From assembly GCA_944472135.2 (NCBI GenBank), contig OX235262.1, positions 168,143,509-168,207,508 of the forward strand: DNA of 64,000 bases, in the 5' to 3' direction. Every line of letters starts with the position of its first letter. The first letter of the stretch is position 1. Below are positions 44,291 through 62,500 of this stretch, piece after piece. The position numbers and the translations under genes were made by a program. Under the pieces are notes generated by a model. That model did no database searches. It had not been told where the DNA came from and saw nothing but the letters and a program-made list of their open reading frames with translations. The DNA is from Trichobilharzia regenti (lineage: Eukaryota > Platyhelminthes > Trematoda > Strigeidida > Schistosomatidae).

Positions 44291-45267
44291 TTTTGTAAAA
44301 GTTGAAGAGAAACCAACAGAATAGAAGATGATGTTGGTCCCATCTTATTTTGCACAATCATTTATTTCTACTTTAATAAAATTCATAAAGGAGAATAAGT
44401 GTATAAAGAATATGTGATGATAATTACTTCGAAGCAATTTCTTAAAACATTTTTACTTACTAGATTCTAGGTTTCTTTTAAATAAAATAAATAAGATCAA
44501 ACTAATAATAATCCCGATCAGAACTGAACGTTTTTGCTTTACAAAAATACATTCAGTTCATTCCTAAACTGTCAATTAACACAGTTTTAATAAACACATA
44601 TTATAGAGATATAGAAATTACAAGAGTGAATGCATTAAAATACAAACACACACACACACACACACACGAAGTCAGAGTTACTTGACTACATTCACAAATC
44701 AAATTTTTAACTATTTGACTTTTTAATCTACTCAACACTTACTTATTAAGTGAACCGCTTACTCAAAGCGACATAAACTAGTGAGTAACTCTTTTTTTTA
44801 ATATAGTAAGTCATATAGTTAGTGATCAACCTGCTAGTGTCTTTCTTATTCAATAATTTTACCTTCAACTAAAAAAAAACGCTGAAACATTTTGAGTACT
44901 TGGTATTTCGATGTGTCATTTTGATAACTATGACTCTTAAAACTATTTTCTACCTGTTTAAAATGACCCACACATATTTGAGCGTGTGTGTGTGTGTGTG
45001 TTAACTTATCATACTCAATTGGTCATTTATCATAGTAATGCGAACAGTAGAAAGTATTCACACTTCAACTCAAAATCCTATTTACATCACAAACACTTTA
45101 AATATTCAATCAGAAATTGCGCTGAATTCAAAAATGAGATAAGCAGCTTTCTTTTTTTCTATCTGGTTTTAAGACTATACCTTTTGGCGTAGATATATAA
45201 ATAAACAAAAAAAAAGAAAATACGGTGTCTACTCATTATACTCTTCTCATCAATAAACATCATCAGA
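44291..45267. other. Upstream region of TAL gene B with CA/GT tracts
   Basis: A CA tract lies at about 44645-44667 and a GT tract at about 44985-45001, 267 bp before the start codon. Otherwise AT-rich and without recognised features. A promoter must lie here or nearby, but no site can be named. Confidence 0.45.
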
Positions 45268-51727
<6,460 letters not shown>

Positions 51728-51728
<1 letters not shown>

Positions 51729-51741
51729 ATAAAATAATAAA
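51728..51741 (+). promoter_or_regulatory. Polyadenylation signals of TAL gene B
   Basis: AATAAA occurs at 51728-51733, overlapping the stop codon, and again at 51736-51741. If used, the 3' UTR would be very short. Confidence 0.5.
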
Positions 51742-52470
51742 AGTTATTGAACGTTTTGAGAAGAATAGGGTTTTTCCTTACTCGTCTCAATCATAATTTT
51801 CCGGCTTTTTCGTTTTATAAAACTCACCTCATGGTAAGGTTTGTGAAGCTTGTTTATAAAATGAACGTCTTCTGATAAATTGTAAGAAGACGGAGAGTTT
51901 CTTTATCTAATGGATCATATCAAGAGGTGAATACTTGGGATTTCTGCTTCGCTGAGCTTGACCGTAGTTTTCAACTGTTTGTTTCCCTCTTTTCAAACGT
52001 TCAAGTTCTGTCTCTCTAAGTGAGTATTATGATTTCAGATCGTTGCAATACCTACATTTGAGTTTGCCTGCTTTAGAATTTCCGCAATCATTTGACTATG
52101 TCAGTGACAACCTAATTGATTCGAACAGGTAGTTATAGGTAAAATCATTAAAATAGCTTGACATCTCATCCTTATGGGAGATAGTGTTTATTGCTGAATG
52201 CCATAATGTTTAGAATCGATAAACCACGATTTTCAGTATAGCGAAAATATTCATTCAAACATTTATAAAACGCAAAATAAACCACGTTTTGGATTTCTCT
52301 GTATTTTATGTGATAATCTTAGAGACATTTTGTAACATACTCCTTGATTAATGATTATTAAGACGTGTTTTAGGTAAGATAAAGCGATATCAGGTAATTT
52401 CTGTAGGCTTTCTATTCACACGTTGAGAAAACATATCAATAAATAGTTAGAAGAAGTATGTTCCTTTTCA
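51742..52470. other. Downstream of TAL gene B, nothing recognised
   Basis: 3' flank and intergenic AT-rich sequence. Confidence 0.4.
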
Positions 52471-52474
52471 GTTA

Positions 52475-52715
52475 GCTTTTCATCATCGGTTGCAAACTAA
52501 TAGATGGTTTTTGACCTCGAAATCACACCAGTTATGCGGCTATTTTAGTCAACAGGAATTGTCAGCTTTAGGTATAGGGAAGGGTCGAAAATAAGATATA
52601 AAAGGTCATCAGAACAACTAGCTAGTAAATGTTGACAGCAAGATATCTAAGCTTTGAAGGAACGGTGGAAATAATGATGGAATTCAGGATCAGTTAATTC
52701 GTAGGGAATAGCAAC
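52475..52715 (+). repeat. Unclassified interspersed repeat, copy 2
   Basis: Counterpart of 14690-14910 (GGCTATTTTAGTCAACAGGA, GTCAGCTTTAGGTATAG, AAGATATCTAAG, AGGATCAGTTAATTCG). Class unknown. Confidence 0.6.
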
Positions 52716-52734
52716 AGTTATTATCAACATTATC

Positions 52735-53880
52735 CCCTTGAGTTTCGAGTGGAACGTAGGGCTTCAGCAACACATTACCACTTTCTCCTATCGTCGGCTT
52801 TCCTCTTCAGCTGGGTCGATGATTGCCCAAATTATCTCACCTCCTCCTCACACGATCTCCTCCTTGTCACCGTCTCACCGACGACCCATTCGTCGCTTCC
52901 CCTTGGGATTTCACTCGAGCAATGGTCTGCATTAAGCGCGATGTCATTCGGCGGCCTCCACAGCGTATGTCCGATCAACCGATCCTCATTCTCTCCTACA
53001 TATTTGTTGAGCGATCGGTTCTTGCCTGTTGGTTTGTTCCCACACTTCCTTGTTACCTATTCTTTCTGGCCACCAACGTTCTCACCTGGCTTCACGTCTG
53101 CCCACATGCTTTCATCCCCTCTTCACATGACTTCCTCTTAGTCATCCTCACACCGACGACCAACTAACTCACCACTTCCCTTCCGGGTTTCATTCGTGTG
53201 ATGGCCTGGCATGTGATGTCACTTGATGGCTTGTTTTCTCAAAGTATGGCCAATCCACCTACATTTCTTCCTGCATATTTGTTGCATAATCAGTTCCTAG
53301 TTAGTTTGCTCCCAAAAATCCCTGTTGCTGATCTTTTATGGCTGGCCATCTGATCCTGAACGAAGTATTCAGGGAAGACAGCTGTTGATGAAGGTATGTA
53401 ATTTGTTCGAAGTGCCTTTCGCGACGCGGCGCCAAGTCTCTTATCCGTATAGTAGCACTAGCTTTATATTGGAGTTGAAAATCCTGATCTTGTTTTCTGT
53501 GCTGAGGAGTGCTGTTGACCTCCACACAAGCTTGAGAGTAATGAATGCTTGCCTGGCTTTTCGATCCTTGATTTGATATCTTAATCAGTTCCGTCCGCCT
53601 GTAGTTGAAACGATGCTTCCCAGGTGGGTAGGTAAAGGAGGTTGCATCTTTCAGATTTCTCCAACTTATTCTGGCTTATTGTTGTCTGTTGTTATTTCTG
53701 TCGCTGCTGGCCAGGCATCTTCATCATCTCTGTCTTCTCTGTGTTCACCTGAAATCCCATCTTCTCTGGATGCTTCTACAGCCAACTTACTGCTTTCCAC
53801 TTGCTTATCTATCAGTTTGTGGGAAGTCAGACATATATCATCGGCGAAGTCCAGATCCTCCAAGTATTTTGCGTGGGTAC
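52735..53880 (-). mobile_element. RTE antisense copy with a partial internal duplication
   Basis: The 3' signature (reverse of GTTCCACTCGAAACTC) is at about 52740. Antisense C-terminal sequence runs to about 53060 (GTTGAGCGATCGGTTC, TTCTTTCTGGCC) and is then repeated from an earlier point at about 53075-53340 (GTTGCATAATCAGTTC, TTATGGCTGGCC) before continuing. At the far end the minus strand reads LDFADDICLTSHKLIDK (motif C, FADD) at 53666-53863. Confidence 0.78.
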
Positions 53881-53924
53881 TAGTGCCGAATCAAAAATAT
53901 CCAATACGGTTCTACAGAAGGTTA

Positions 53925-54110
53925 AGCGTGAGCCCGAATAGCTCAGTGATAACGTCTATGGCTGCAGCACTGGGTGACGTGGGTTCGAATCTCAGTAGGG
54001 GAATGAGCTCCTTCAAGGTTGCAGATACGCCTTTCTGACTGGTAATTACCAACTAGCACAAAACCTGGGTCAAGCATGGCTTCCTGCCGATTGCCTACAA
54101 CCGTCTAAGA
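53925..54110 (+). mobile_element. tRNA-derived SINE, copy 3 of the GCTCAGTGATAA family
   Basis: GAGCCCGAATAGCTCAGTGA (head and A box), GGGTTCGAATCTCAG (B box), AATGAGCTCCTTCAAGG, then GATTGCCTACAACCGTCTAA shared with 41045-41075. It is the cleanest copy of the family in the window. Confidence 0.75.
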
Positions 54111-54459
54111 CTAACCATCTACTCCATTTATTCAATTTTCGATTAAATATAAGTAATTTTCGTGCAATCAACTTATCAGATACATACTTAAACCCTAGAT
54201 TATACTACCGATTTTCTTTCTGAATGAATTCGTTTTAATCGACGTTCACCGGTTTAACATTCTTCTAAAAACTAAATTTCCCTCGTCTCTTGAATTTACA
54301 CGTGGTAAACAGATATCTGTCATCCTATGATTTATGAGCCTAAACAGTGAATTGTCTAACATACTCCATCTTTTATAGTGTCTTCCTCACAGACTGGGCT
54401 GTTCTTTTGAGAAGTCATAACTAGCGGGGTTTTTCAGGCCAGGTAAAAAATCAATTACG

Positions 54460-54745
54460 CGCCTATGACATTGGCTGGCGGTTGCAGTATACATATCATG
54501 AATTAGCAACAGCTGTGACTCATGAACTATTGGATCGGGTCCCTATGGCTGAACGGTCTATTAACTCGGACTGTAATCAGAATGTCCTTGGATTGAACTC
54601 CTGTTGTGGGTGCTTACTGACGAAGAGCCCCAAACTAGGACAAAACAGCTGTATGGTACTCCCAGATTTTCTAGTGATTCTCTAACTGATGTCGACTTGA
54701 AGTCAAACTTGTAATCAATCGAATCCCTACAAAGTGACACTTGAT
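54460..54745 (+). mobile_element. Hammerhead SINE in the duplicated unit
   Basis: GACTCATGAACTATTGGATC and A-box region ATGGCTGAACGGTCT, decayed B box GGATTGAACTCC, ribozyme remnant 54613-54660 with stem II (CCC/GG) but GGACAAAA in place of GGACGAAA, and tail GATTCTCTAACTGATGTCG. Predicted inactive. The second copy is at 59863-60148. Confidence 0.72.
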
Positions 54746-55384
54746 ATTGCAATGATTCTCACTCGAGATTCGATTTTGTCACAGTACAGCCTGGAGAGTA
54801 TTCACGTCATTAAAGCTGATAGTTCACAATGTAAGAACACTGAATTTCGAAACTGTTCTGTCTTTTGAAATACTTTCAACATTGCATATAAAACTATTTC
54901 TCTAATCGACACATTATAAGCACATTTATGTGATAATTTTCATCATTCGTACGTTAAAAGCAGAAATTTCTATTTATAGAGAGACAATAAGAATAACTTA
55001 AAGAAGTTAGTATAGCTCAACCGATTTGTATTTACTAGAGATGATCTTGTTAGAAAATGGGTTCACTGTCAGGGTTATGATGAATTAAATAGTATGTCTT
55101 TTTTCTAAAAATAAAAGCCCATAACGGGAGTAAAGATGTCTTAATTTTTAAATCCTTTGTTACAGTTGGCCTGTCGATACAAAAAGATAAGGGTTTCATG
55201 CAGTCCTGACTATCATAGGTAAAGCCGGTCGATTGAACTAAATGACTGTCATGATTTCTACGAAATGAAAAACTCTCTGGTATTATTCGCTTCTTTAGGA
55301 AACCGATCGTTGTCCAGATCACTCACCAGGGATGTTTCTTACTTCTAAACTGAATGATAGATTTGAATTTTGACCAAGGATTGA

Positions 55385-55700
55385 TGTCATTCAGAGAATC
55401 ATTGAGCACCAGGGACCTCTGTCTCGTCATGGTTCGAGTCTCTTTGTTGGTATGAATCAGCCAAAGGTCGAACTCAGGACCTTCAAGTTACAAGTCAAGC
55501 TAGTACACCATTTAACAAATGGGAACCGATTCAACCACCATTGAATGCCAACTTCTATAAATTTGTGATTTCAGCACGACTACCAATCATTGTCACCAGT
55601 AAGTATTTGTCGTCACGCCCAACCTGTTACGGCTTCTCACTGGAACTTCAGTCAGCTTCGTCCTATAGCCAGTCAATAGCAAGCATCAGATTAATTTTTA
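55385..55700 (-). mobile_element. Decayed hammerhead SINE, antisense, in the duplicated unit
   Basis: Minus strand shows the 5' block (about 55700-55560), head with CCCATTTGTTAAATGGTGTA, GGTCCTGAGTTCGACC, and a lost ribozyme. The counterpart is at about 60789-61104. Confidence 0.55.
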
Positions 55701-55784
55701 AGATTTCATTTGTAGGGATTTGATTCATTTCAAGTTTTGATAAGGGATTGATATCAGGAAGAAAACTACAGAGAACGAGGGAAT

Positions 55785-55970
55785 CGGTAGAAGTCGGAAT
55801 TCATGGACTGGATGTTGAGTCAATTCTCAATGCCTGAATGGCTAAAGAGCCTCTTCCAAACCAGTGGGAAGAGATAGCTGTCCACTACTCCCAAGTTTCC
55901 CAGGGTTTTTTAACTAGTGTCAGCTCGTGAAGAAACTTCAAACAAATCAAACCCCAGCAAAATAACTCTG
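55785..55970 (+). mobile_element. SINE with head joined to tail, ribozyme deleted
   Basis: GGAATTCATGGACTGG, CTGAATGGCTAAAGAGC, then directly AGATAGCTGTCCACTACTCC and the tail. The B box and hammerhead core are missing. The counterpart is at about 61189-61374. Confidence 0.6.
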
Positions 55971-55974
55971 AAAG

Positions 55975-56900
55975 GATATTTGTTTGAATACCAGTGAGGA
56001 TAGGAATTTCTTCAAGGTTGTTACTTATGGGCATCAACAAACACAATACACAATACCTATTGGGTGACGCTTAAAATCCAACACTTGACCATATCATAGG
56101 CAATATAAAATTAAAAGAAATATGCGGAGATTTAAATTTCTTGAAGTGCGTTATAGTCTGACTTCTTTCTGCTGGCGATTCCTTATTCCTTTTCACCTCA
56201 AGTGGAAGGTAAGGCTTTATAATCTTATAAATTTCAATAGCAACTGTGTCACTTTTACGAGGTGGAGTTGGCGAATTCATGAGAAAATTTCTGTCTTCTC
56301 CGTGTTAATTACCTGCAAACTAGCGAAGTTTAGGAGTGCGTAGGATGGGAATCAAACGCATATGTCCTAAGTGGATGGCAATTATTCCGCGTCAATTCTG
56401 ATATTAAAAATTATTCTGAATAAAATGTCCTTCCGGAACGATTATGTAACAGGATTTAAATATGGGGTGTTTTTTCCACATTTACTTAAGTTAGTTTTCT
56501 TGCAGCTCGATTACTCCAGGAAAGCAACCATTTTTGCAAACCTTTTCAGCCACCGATAACACACCAAGTAATGTAAAGCTTTTCATACAATAAGTAAGGG
56601 AAGAACTTAAAATGTTGTTTGATATAGTGCATGGAGGATTACTAATCTGGTCTCTACCATGTAACCACTTCATTTTTTCATTTTGTTATATTTTCATACT
56701 ACTATTTTGCTTATTCAGTACGTTGTTCATTGCGTAAAAAATAATATAATGGTTGGGCTACTGTAGGTAAAACAGAAGAAGCAACAATGTTCACACAGAC
56801 TCAAGTAAGTAATCCACTTGGCATTTGGAATACTTATTTCTTTTTATTGTCATAAAATAAACAGTATGATCATGAATGTTGACAGGCGTATTCTTTTACA
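55975..56900. other. Unclassified part of the duplicated unit
   Basis: A 69-codon minus-strand open stretch (56071-56280, ending ILPMIWSSVGF) and another at 55050-55322 (starting MIWTTIGFLKKRI) resemble each other in a short word. I could not place them. Confidence 0.3.
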
Positions 56901-56904
56901 ACAA

Positions 56905-57235
56905 TTACTGTTCCGTTGTGTTCCGAGTGGAACAGAACTTCAACAGCACATCTTCATTTTGTCCCGTTCTTGACAGTCTGTTGTAGCTGGCCTAACTGTT
57001 GCCCATAGGCTCTTACCTCCTTCTGACATGATATCCCCCGTGTAACTCTCGCACATATGATCGACTAGTATTTTCCCATTTACCTTCCACTAGGGGTTGG
57101 CGTTGCCCGAGATATCACACAACGGTCTTCTAAGCGTGTATCCGATCCCTCTCCATTTACTTCCACATGTTTCTTGAGCAATACGCTCTTGATTGGTTCG
57201 TTGCTTATCCTCTCCGGTTGGCCATCTGGATATAG
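56905..57235 (-). mobile_element. RTE 3' fragment, antisense, in the duplicated unit
   Basis: The reverse 3' signature GTTCCGAGTGGAACAGAAC lies near 56920, then C-terminal landmarks up to GGTTGGCCATCTGGATATAG at 57235. It faces the next fragment, forming an inverted pair with both 3' ends outward. The counterpart is 62311-62641. Confidence 0.75.
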
Positions 57236-57965
57236 AAAAGACGGTGGTGATGAAGACAACCAACCAACAGTAACAACGATAAGAACCAATCACTTTCGAA
57301 GGAAGAAATTCTAAAGAGGTCAATTCCTCCACTTATCTGGTCAGGCAACGTCATTCCAACTACAGGCGACAGCTCACATAAGGATATCAAAACCAGAATC
57401 GGAAAAATTAGACAGACCTTGATCACCCCTAAATCAGAGTGGAAATCTTCTGCACTGCACTCAGCGTAAACAACAATATTAGGATTTTCAACGCCAATGT
57501 TAGTTTAGTTCCTTTTTATGGTTCATAAACTTGGTGCGTCACGGAAAGCATTTCCGACAGGCTAGAGAAGACAGTTACCAACAGTCGCCATCAGTGGCTC
57601 TATACTGATGACCAGATGACTGGCCAGAAAGAACTGGCAATAAGTAAAAGCGGAAAAGGATCAGCCAATAAACTGTTGCTCAACAAATATGAGGTAGGAA
57701 ATGGATATGGATTGGACACATGGTGAGAAGACCGTTATGTGACATCGCGGGACAGGCAATCCTTCCAGTAGAACGTGAATGAGAAACGGCCAGTTGTACA
57801 TGGGCCAGAGTATAACACAGAGGAGATCGTGTGTGGAGTAGATGAAATTTTATTGGCAAACGTGGAGCCGTTTTAAGAGGAATGCAAAGAACAGGGTGAA
57901 ACATAGATGTTCTGTTGAAGCCCTACGCTCCACTCAGAACCCAAAGGAGTAATAAAAATCAATAG
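57236..57965 (+). mobile_element. RTE 3' portion in the duplicated unit
   Basis: Decayed C-terminal domain (TTCCTCCACTTATCTGGTCA as the FTYLGS region, CAGATGACTGGCCAGAAAG), ending AGCCCTACGCTCCACTCAGA near 57925 with AGTAATAAAAATC. The counterpart is 62642-63371. Confidence 0.75.
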
Positions 57966-57989
57966 TGTACTAAATTTCTAGTTCTATTT

Positions 57990-59100
57990 CTTTCAACGGC
58001 TGTATGACAATGGCACATGTCAAGTGATCCACAACGGAAAACTCAGCGAGGCGTTTGGAGTAAACACAGGAGTCAGATAAGGGTGCTTATTATCACCAAC
58101 GATATTTCTAAATGTGATGGACTGGATTATGCGTCAGACAGTGAGAAATGAGAAGACAAGGATATCCTGGACCGTCGTCAAGAATTTAGAAGACCTGGAT
58201 TTCGCGCGTGGATGATTTATGTATGATGTCACACAAAATTGAAGACTTACAAGCGAAAACCGACAAACCAGTCGAAGAAGCAGCCGGCGAAGATAGGACC
58301 CCAGGTGAATATAGACAGGACGGAGGTTATGAAAATAACCAACCAACAACAACAACGACAAAAACAGCAGCCACATCCAGCGCCAATCACCATCAACGGG
58401 AGGGATTTGAAAGAGGTTACTTCGTTCACTCACTTACTCGTCTATGGAGCATTGTCTCAACTACAGACGGTTGGAACGGAAGAGGATGTCAAATGGAGCG
58501 AGAATCGGGAAGGCGAGAAACCCATTCATCAACCTGAAACTAATCTGGAAATCTTTGTCACTCAGCATCAACAACAAAATTCAGTCGGATTTTCAATACA
58601 GACGTCAAGTCAGTCGGTTCTTCTATACGGATCAGAAACTTGGCGGGCGGGCGGGCGGGTCACAAAGAATATTTCCAACAGGCTATTGCAGGCCTTCATC
58701 AACAACTGTCCTCGCTGGATCTATACTGATGGCTGGGCCGGAAAGAATCACCGACTACAAGAAACTATGGGAAGAAACAGGAACCAATCACCCAATAAAT
58801 ATGCAGGAGAAAGTGGAGATGGATTGGACACTCGTGGCTGAGGAGGCAGGCCGCCGGGTGACATGGCGCTTGCGTCAGGCCATTCCTCCAGTGGAACCAG
58901 GCCGAAAGGGAAGCGGCGAGTGGGATGTCAGTGGAAGGGTGACATGGGGGAGATCGTGTGAAGAGGAGTTGAAACAGTATGAAGTAACATGGATGATGTA
59001 GGTGAAAAGTACAGCAGAAGGAAGACAGAAGCAAGTGGAGACGTGCAGTTTTAGCCCTATGTTCCACTGAGAACCCATGGGAACAATAATAATAAGAAGA
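57990..59100 (+). mobile_element. RTE fragment from motif B to the 3' end in the duplicated unit
   Basis: Reads NGKLSEAFGVNTGVR, stop, GCLLSPTIFLNVMDW (motif B) near 58040-58125, then LDFARG where motif C should be (FADD lost) near 58195-58215. The C-terminal domain follows in changing frames (58239-58841, 58444-59001, with GSETWRAGGRVTKNISN). It ends with TATGTTCCACTGAGAACCCA and AATAATAATAAG. A short GGGC/GGCG run near 58643-58658 is a local expansion. The counterpart is cut by the window end. Confidence 0.82.
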
Positions 59101-59104
59101 AGAA

Positions 59105-59553
59105 TTTTATGGAAAGTCCCATTTAGGACACCTGGATACATGTGATTTGCGCCATTCGTTGAAGGAACTATTTTTGGTGGTTTCATTTATCATACTTTTA
59201 CAACTTAAGAGATATAAAATTTCCTTCCATGAATGGCCTCACTGATACTACGGTTTAATAGCCTACCAAAAATAAATAAAATCAGCCTGGCTCTCTGTTT
59301 ATTCCTGTACGAGCTACAGTCTTAGTCATCTAATCGCTAAATAGTTAGCCGAAATGCTGCATCCTATCTGGGGACAAACTTCCAGTTACTTTCCGTGATA
59401 TCCCTTCACAATTAACGACTGCATAGAATAAATGCACTTTCCACACGAGCGTATAATGTAGGTCCGTCTCTAATCCCTCTTCGCTAGTAATTTATTCAGA
59501 AAGTCTCCAGTTTTCACACGAATATATAGATGACTACAAGATGACTATTAAAA
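59105..59553. other. End of first duplication unit, nothing recognised
   Basis: Unique-looking sequence up to the junction with unit 2. Confidence 0.4.
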
Positions 59554-62500
59554 AAGTAATTTTCGTGCAATCAACTTATCAGATACATACTTAAACCCTA
59601 GATTATACTACCGATTTTCTTTCTGAATGAATTCGTTTTAATCGACGTTCACCGGTTTAACATTCTTCTAAAAACTAAATTTCCCTCGTCTCTTGAATTT
59701 ACACGTGGTAAACAGATATCTGTCATCCTATGATTTATGAGCCTAAACAGTGAATTGTCTAACATACTCCATCTTTTATAGTGTCTTCCTCACAGACTGG
59801 GCTGTTCTTTTGAGAAGTCATAACTAGCGGGGTTTTTCAGGCCAGGTAAAAAATCAATTACGCGCCTATGACATTGGCTGGCGGTTGCAGTATACATATC
59901 ATGAATTAGCAACAGCTGTGACTCATGAACTATTGGATCGGGTCCCTATGGCTGAACGGTCTATTAACTCGGACTGTAATCAGAATGTCCTTGGATTGAA
60001 CTCCTGTTGTGGGTGCTTACTGACGAAGAGCCCCAAACTAGGACAAAACAGCTGTATGGTACTCCCAGATTTTCTAGTGATTCTCTAACTGATGTCGACT
60101 TGAAGTCAAACTTGTAATCAATCGAATCCCTACAAAGTGACACTTGATATTGCAATGATTCTCACTCGAGATTCGATTTTGTCACAGTACAGCCTGGAGA
60201 GTATTCACGTCATTAAAGCTGATAGTTCACAATGTAAGAACACTGAATTTCGAAACTGTTCTGTCTTTTGAAATACTTTCAACATTGCATATAAAACTAT
60301 TTCTCTAATCGACACATTATAAGCACATTTATGTGATACTTTTCATCATTAGTACGTTAGAAGCAGAAATTTCTATTTATAGAGAGATAATAAGAATAAC
60401 TTAAAGAAGTTAGTATAGCTCAACCGATTTGTATTTACTAGAGATGATCTTGTTAGAAAATGGGTTCACTGTCAAGGGTTATGATGAATTAAATAGTATG
60501 TCTTTTTTCTAAAAATAAAAGCCCATAACGGGAGTAAAGATGTCTTAATTTTTAAATCCTTTGTTACAGTTGGCCTGTCGATACAAAAAGATAAGGGTTT
60601 CATGCAGTCCTGACTATCATAGGTAAAGCCGGTCGATTGAACTAAATGACTGTCATGATTTCTACGAAATGAAAAACTCTCTGGTATTATTCACTTCTTT
60701 AGGAAACCGATCGTTGTCCAGATCACTCACCAGGGATGTTTCTTACTTCTAAACTGAATGATAGATTTGAATTTCGACCAAGGATTGATGTCATTCAGAG
60801 AATCATTGAGCACCAGGGACCTCTGTCTCGTCATGGTTCGGGTCTCTTTGTTGGTATGAATCAGCCAAAGGTCGAACTCAGGACCTTCAAGTTACAAGTC
60901 AAGCTAGTACACCATTTAACAAATGGGAACCGATTCAACCACCATTGAATGCCAACTTCTATAAATTTGTGATTTCAGCACGACTACCAATCATTGTCAC
61001 CAGTAAGTATTTGTCGTCACGCCCAACCTGTTACGGCTTCTCACTGGAACTTCAGTCAGCTTCGTCCTATAGCCAGTCAATAGCAAGCATCAGATTAATT
61101 TTTAAGATTTCATTTGTAGGGATTTGATTCATTTCAAGTTTTGATAAGGGATTGATATCAGGAAGAAAACTACAGAGAACGAGGGAATCGGTAGAAGTCG
61201 GAATTCATGGACTGGATGTTGAGTCAATTCTCAATGCCTGAATGGCTAAAGAGCCTCTTCCAAACCAGTGGGAAGAGATAGCTGTCCACTACTCCCAAGT
61301 TTCCCAGGGTTTTTTAACTAGTGTCAGCTCGTGAAGAAACTTCAAACAAATCAAACCCCAGCAAAATAACTCTGAAAGGATATTTGTTTGAATACCAGTG
61401 AGGATAGGAATTTCTTCAAGGTTGTTACTTATGGGCATCAACAAACACAATACACAATACCTATTGGGTGACGCTTAAAATCCAACACTTGACCATATCA
61501 TAGGCAATATAAAATTAAAAGAAATATGCGGAGATTTAAATTTCTTGAAGTGCGTTATAGTCTGACTTCTTTCTGCTGGCGATTCCTTATTCCTTTTCAC
61601 CTCAAGTGGAAGGTAAGGCTTTATAATCTTATAAATTTCAATAGCAACTGTGTCACTTTTTACGAGGTAGAGTTGGCGAATTCATGAGAAAATTTCTGTC
61701 TTCTCCGTGTTAATTACCTACAAACTAGCGAAGTTTAGGAGTGCGTAGGATGGGAATCAAACGCATATGTCCTAAGTGGATGGCAATTATTCCGCGTCAA
61801 TTCTGATATTAAAAATTATTCTGAATAAAATGTCCTTCCGGAACGATTATGTAACAGGATTTAAATATGGGGTGTTTTTTCCACATTTACTTAAGTTAGT
61901 TTTCTTGCAGCTCGATTACTCCAGGAAAGCAACCATTTTTGCAAACCTTTTCAGCCACCGATAACACACCAAGTAATGTAAAGCTTTTCATACAATAAGT
62001 AAGGGAAGAACTTAAAATGTTGTTTGATATAGTGCATGGAGGATTACTAATCTGGTCTCTACCATGTAACCACTTCATTTTTTCATTTTGTTATATTTTC
62101 ATACTACTATTTTGCTTATTCAGTACGTTGTTTCATTGCGTAAAAAATAATATAATGGTTGGGCTACTGTAGGTAAAACAGAAGAAGCAACAATGTTCAC
62201 ACAGACTCAAGTAAGTAATCCACTTGGCATTTGGAATACTTATTTCTTTTTATTGTCATAAAATAAACAGTATGATCATGAATGTTGACAGGCGTATTCT
62301 TTTACAACAATTACTGTTCCGTTGTGTTCCGAGTGGAACAGAACTTCAACAGCACATCTTCATTTTGTCCCGTTCTTGACAGTCTGTTGTAGCTGGCCTA
62401 ACTGTTGCCCATAGGCTCTTACCTCCTTCTGACATGATATCCCCCGTGTAACTCTCGCACATATGATCGACTAGTATTTTCCCATTTACCTTCCACTAGG

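Larger units (their letters stand above)
54151..59553. repeat. 5.4-kb tandem duplication, first unit
   Basis: The unit starts AAGTAATTTTCGTGCAATCA at 54151 and the same sequence recurs at 59554, an offset of 5403 rising to 5406 through three 1-bp insertions. It contains SINE fragments (54460-54745, 55385-55700, 55785-55960) and three RTE pieces (56905-57235 minus, 57236-57965 plus, 57990-59100 plus). No host exon was recognised in it. Confidence 0.95.

Noticed and set aside
52738..53167. Overlapping plus-strand open frames of 65-130 codons
   Set aside because: They are antisense shadows of the RTE C-terminal domain on the minus strand.
55050..56280. Minus-strand open stretches starting or ending with MIWTTIGF/MIWSSVGF as a possible host gene
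   Set aside because: They are short, lack splice support and known motifs, and lie in a transposon-rich duplication. I cannot call them genes.
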